A stretch of DNA of 16,606 nucleotides, taken from contig CAMTOX010000004.1 in assembly GCA_947074225.1 (NCBI GenBank), forward strand, positions 1-16,606, written 5' to 3'. This document shows, one piece after another, positions 16,121 to 16,606 of the stretch. How positions within the stretch are numbered: the first letter of the stretch is position 1; each line of letters starts with the position of its first letter. Source of the stretch: an uncultured bacterium. GTDB taxonomy: Bacteria > Bacteroidota > Bacteroidia > Bacteroidales > Paludibacteraceae. A model generated the notes under the pieces. That model saw nothing but the letters and a program-made list of their open reading frames with translations, ran no database searches and was not told the origin of the DNA. Both the position numbers and the translations under genes were made by a program.

Positions 16121-16606
16121 ATGATGGAATTATCAGAGCAAGAATTATTCAGACGTCAGAGTTTAGAGAGCTTGCGCGATATGGGAATCAATCCATATCC
16201 TGCAGCAGAGTATCCAACGAATGCTTATTCGAAAGATATAAAGGCAGAGTTTAAAGATGAAGCGTCTGGTAAACCGGTTTGCATTGCTGGGCGAATCATG
16301 AGCCGCCGTATCATGGGTAAAGCATCATTTGTTGAAATTCAAGATAGCAAAGGCAGAATCCAAGTCTATATTACACGCGATGACATAAATAGCGAAGAGC
16401 AGCCTGAAATGTATAATACGGTATTCAAAAAATTACTGGATATTGGCGATTTTATTGGTATTAAGGGATTTGTTTTTCGTACTCCTATGGGCGCGATTAG
16501 TGTCCATGCACAGGCATTGACAGTACTGAGCAACTCATGGCGTCCTTTGCGAATAGTGAAATATAAAGATGGAGTTTCTTATGATGCTTTTGCATATCCT
16601 GCATAG
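16121..16606 (+). CDS. lysS: lysine-tRNA ligase, N-terminal part only (ends with the window)
   Basis: Only 161 of the roughly 500-580 residues expected for a bacterial LysS are present, covering the N-terminal OB-fold anticodon-binding domain; the class II catalytic domain that joins lysine to tRNA-Lys is absent. Seen: ELSEQELFRRQSLESLRDMG and INPYPAAEYPTNAYS near the start, both typical of Bacteroidota LysS, the OB-fold strand GRIMSRRIMGKASFVEIQD, and IVKYKDGV near the end. The reading frame closes with TAG at 16604-16606, the last three bases of the window. Just before it, conserved positions are altered: Asn138 for Lys, Trp140 for Leu, Arg144 for Pro (usual KSLRPLP), and AYPA where the family has Asp-Pro-Glu. 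Each can be a single-base change, so the stop is probably a sequence error at a contig end rather than a real truncation. ATG at 16121 and at 16124 are equally possible starts. Confidence 0.9.
   Translation: MMELSEQELFRRQSLESLRDMGINPYPAAEYPTNAYSKDIKAEFKDEASGKPVCIAGRIMSRRIMGKASFVEIQDSKGRIQVYITRDDINSEEQPEMYNTVFKKLLDIGDFIGIKGFVFRTPMGAISVHAQALTVLSNSWRPLRIVKYKDGVSYDAFAYPA

Overview
The window looks like chromosomal DNA of a Bacteroidota bacterium, most likely order Bacteroidales; the genus cannot be read from it. The evidence is the Wzi-type capsule protein, a Bacteroidota-style three-part sugar transferase, A/T-rich leaders without clear Shine-Dalgarno sequences, and several matches to the Bacteroides-type -7 promoter element TAnnTTTG (one with a TTG box at the expected distance). 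All convincing genes lie on the + strand.

Region 1 (about 1-3902) is a very A+T-rich, tightly packed surface-polysaccharide cassette of four overlapping genes: an AAC(3)-like acyltransferase, a NodB-fold polysaccharide deacetylase-like protein, a FemAB/GNAT-like transferase and a DUF354 GT-B-fold protein. Region 2 (3933-8633) is visibly richer in G+C and holds what looks like the conserved downstream part of the same locus: a membrane-anchored initiating sugar transferase, the outer-membrane Wzi-family capsule protein and a WbpE-like DegT/DnrJ sugar aminotransferase. A strongly folding 148-bp intergenic element precedes wzi, and a 14-pair hairpin follows the aminotransferase and probably closes the locus. 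The likely joint role is to start a glycan on undecaprenyl phosphate, build and modify amino sugars or their decorations, and hold or assemble the capsule at the outer membrane. Flippase, polymerase and most glycosyltransferases are not in the window.

Region 3 (8634-16606) is housekeeping sequence: a 516-bp gap, alaS, trpS, two tandem paralogous EamA-family transporters, an nrnA-like DHH phosphoesterase, and the start of lysS. Intrinsic terminators follow alaS and trpS. Promoter-like elements precede alaS, trpS and nrnA.

Both window ends look odd. The first gene is cut off by an in-frame stop just upstream of a recognisable N-terminal motif. lysS ends in a stop at the very last codon, after several substitutions at conserved positions within about 75 bases. 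Low-quality contig ends are the simplest explanation, so neither gene should be read as a natural truncation. I found no CRISPR array, mobile element, rRNA or tRNA, and no clearly new defence or metabolic system. The most interesting material is the four-gene modification cassette, the folded element before wzi, and the tripartite sugar transferase.
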